A DNA stretch of 6,332 nucleotides from DASPNM01 sp035626515. GTDB taxonomy: Bacteria; Bacteroidota; Bacteroidia; Chitinophagales; Chitinophagaceae. Below are positions 5,688-6,332 of this stretch, piece by piece. How positions within the stretch are numbered: position 1 is the stretch's first letter; each line of letters opens with the position of its first letter. The position numbers were made by a program, and so were the translations under genes. The stretch is from the NCBI GenBank assembly GCA_035626515.1, contig DASPNM010000002.1:1-6332 (forward strand). The letters run 5' to 3'. The notes below the pieces were generated by a model that saw nothing but the letters and a program-made list of their open reading frames with translations, made no database searches and was not told where the DNA came from.

Positions 5688-6054
5688 GTTGATTGGTTGG
5701 TTCGTGAAAGGCGGACAGGTCCGCCCCTGGAACAACGGTTTACCCCGGAAGATCAAAGGAAGTCGGGAATTGTTACCGGGCGTGAGACAAATTAACCCGT
5801 TTCCCTTTGATTACCGGAGATCAATAACCACCAGTTATCAGTGGCTCGGAAAAGAATGAAGTCACAAAGTCCAATATAACAAGACTTTTTGTCGCAACAA
5901 TAGTCGCCAGTCGGATATGTCTCCCAATCTTGTTGGTTGTTAAACTCTGTCTTATTGAGCCTCTAATTTGCAGGTTGGGTCCTTAGCATTGCCACTAACG
6001 AGCAGGGCATGCTGCCGTGCAGGAATTTTATAACGCCCAGCCCGGAGTCGCGGC
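5688..6054. other. Non-coding upstream region of the six-cysteine protein gene
   Basis: No frame with plausible codon use or family pattern was found on either strand. It should contain the promoter for the minus-strand gene at 4368-5687, but no convincing TTG/TAnnTTTG pair at proper spacing was seen. The part after about 5860 is visibly AT-richer than the gene before it. Two TAACG motifs occur in the same orientation, in CACTAACGAGC (5994-6004) and TATAACGCCC (6030-6039). Confidence 0.4.
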
Positions 6055-6076
6055 GCATAGCAGCAAACTCCCTTAT
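6055..6076. repeat. Direct repeat, copy 1
   Basis: The 19-base sequence GCATAGCAGCAAACTCCCT (6055-6073) recurs exactly at 6142-6160. The similarity continues into TAT after a two-base difference. It lies between weakly complementary flanks (GGC before, GCC after) that could close a loose hairpin. Confidence 0.85.
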
Positions 6077-6135
6077 CCAGCCAACGGAATTCTATTAATG
6101 GGCTGATAGCGATATGAAGCTGAGAAAATATTCTT

Positions 6136-6176
6136 CTGCCAGCATAGCAGCAAACTCCCTGTTATAGGCAGTTTTT
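6136..6176 (-). terminator. Hairpin just downstream of the truncated minus-strand gene
   Basis: CTGCC (6136-6140) pairs with GGCAG (6167-6171). An inner stem, ATAGCAG (6144-6150) with CTGTTAT (6159-6165, one G-U pair), closes an eight-base loop. On the minus strand the hairpin starts five bases after the stop codon at 6177-6179 and is followed by AAGAATATTTT, a moderately U-rich tail. On the plus strand TTTTT follows directly, so it could work both ways. Confidence 0.55.
6142..6165. repeat. Direct repeat, copy 2, inside the terminator hairpin
   Basis: An exact second copy of the 19-base repeat, starting 87 bases after copy 1, followed by GTTAT where copy 1 has TAT. Its bases supply the left arm of the inner stem and the loop of the 6136-6171 hairpin. 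Confidence 0.85.
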
Positions 6177-6332
6177 CTACTCCGTCACAAAAGAACCTGG
6201 GTCAATTACAAGTCCGTTACTAAATTTTATTGTGGTGTTATATTCATATGCCGCACCCCAACCACCATGAAAATGGTTAACCTTTTTGCCCATTGGTATT
6301 GTGATGTCGCCTGTAAACCATTCAGCGAATAC
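6177..6332 (-). CDS. C-terminal end of an unidentified protein (partial, 5' end beyond window)
   Basis: A minus-strand frame is open from the window edge for 51 codons to a TAG stop. The visible residues begin VFAEWFTGDITIPMGKKVNH and continue with a glycine/aromatic stretch (HGGWGAAYEY), ending in NGLVIDPGSFVTE. The W-F-x-G-x-I-x-I-P-x-G followed by a G-x-x-x-x-Y-E pattern and closing FxNGLV strand look like a real beta-rich C-terminus, and the hairpin directly after the stop supports a gene end. I recall similar short endings in uncharacterised Bacteroidota proteins but cannot name the family. The start and most of the protein lie outside the window, so role and length are unknown. Confidence 0.65.
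   Translation of the reverse strand, partial: VFAEWFTGDITIPMGKKVNHFHGGWGAAYEYNTTIKFSNGLVIDPGSFVTE

Noticed and set aside
5575..5859. Plus-strand frame over the start of the six-cysteine protein gene
   Set aside because: It is antisense to the signal-peptide region and has no protein-like pattern beyond it.
6114..6167. 17-residue plus-strand open frame (MKLRKYSSASIAANSLL)
   Set aside because: Too short, no ribosome binding signal, and it overlaps the terminator hairpin and repeat copy 2.

Overview
The window looks like chromosomal DNA from a member of the Bacteroidota, probably a Chitinophagaceae-like organism. This is an inference from several signs: genes lack Shine-Dalgarno sites, leaders are A-rich, possible promoters resemble TTG/TAnnTTTG, and the families are common in that phylum (S23-like four-helix-bundle protein, DUF4383-type membrane protein, secreted serine hydrolase with a C-terminal beta domain, outer-membrane-barrel-like protein). 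No rRNA, tRNA, CRISPR array, transposase or phage gene was seen.

Layout. Bases 1-531 form a compact unit: a heptamer repeat, three consecutive DNA palindromes, a four-helix-bundle gene (108-476), a hairpin terminator and a second heptamer repeat. The two repeats are inverted relative to each other (13 of 16 bases match). A YbdK/GCS2-type carboxylate-amine ligase gene (549-1658) starts 17 bases after the second repeat. A small four-helix membrane protein gene (1700-2074) follows and ends at a strong terminator. A minus-strand secreted serine hydrolase of the class C beta-lactamase fold (2189-3517) converges on it, with its own likely terminator. Bases 3518-4083 have no convincing gene but carry seven tandem 7-base units (3984-4032). 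A small conserved-looking membrane protein gene (4084-4371) then overlaps, stop codon on stop codon, a minus-strand secreted protein gene with a barrel-like C-terminus (4368-5687). Bases 5688-6176 are non-coding, with a duplicated 19-base sequence whose second copy lies inside a hairpin that probably ends a truncated minus-strand gene (6177-6332).

The genes do not form one pathway. Only the ligase and the DUF4383-like gene look co-directional and possibly co-transcribed. The most notable non-gene signal is repeated use of 7-base tandem repeats: an inverted pair around the four-helix-bundle gene and a third array with a 21-base higher-order period. I did not find a clear new multi-gene system. 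The candidates worth following are the heptamer-bounded four-helix-bundle cassette and the uncharacterised six-cysteine exported protein.
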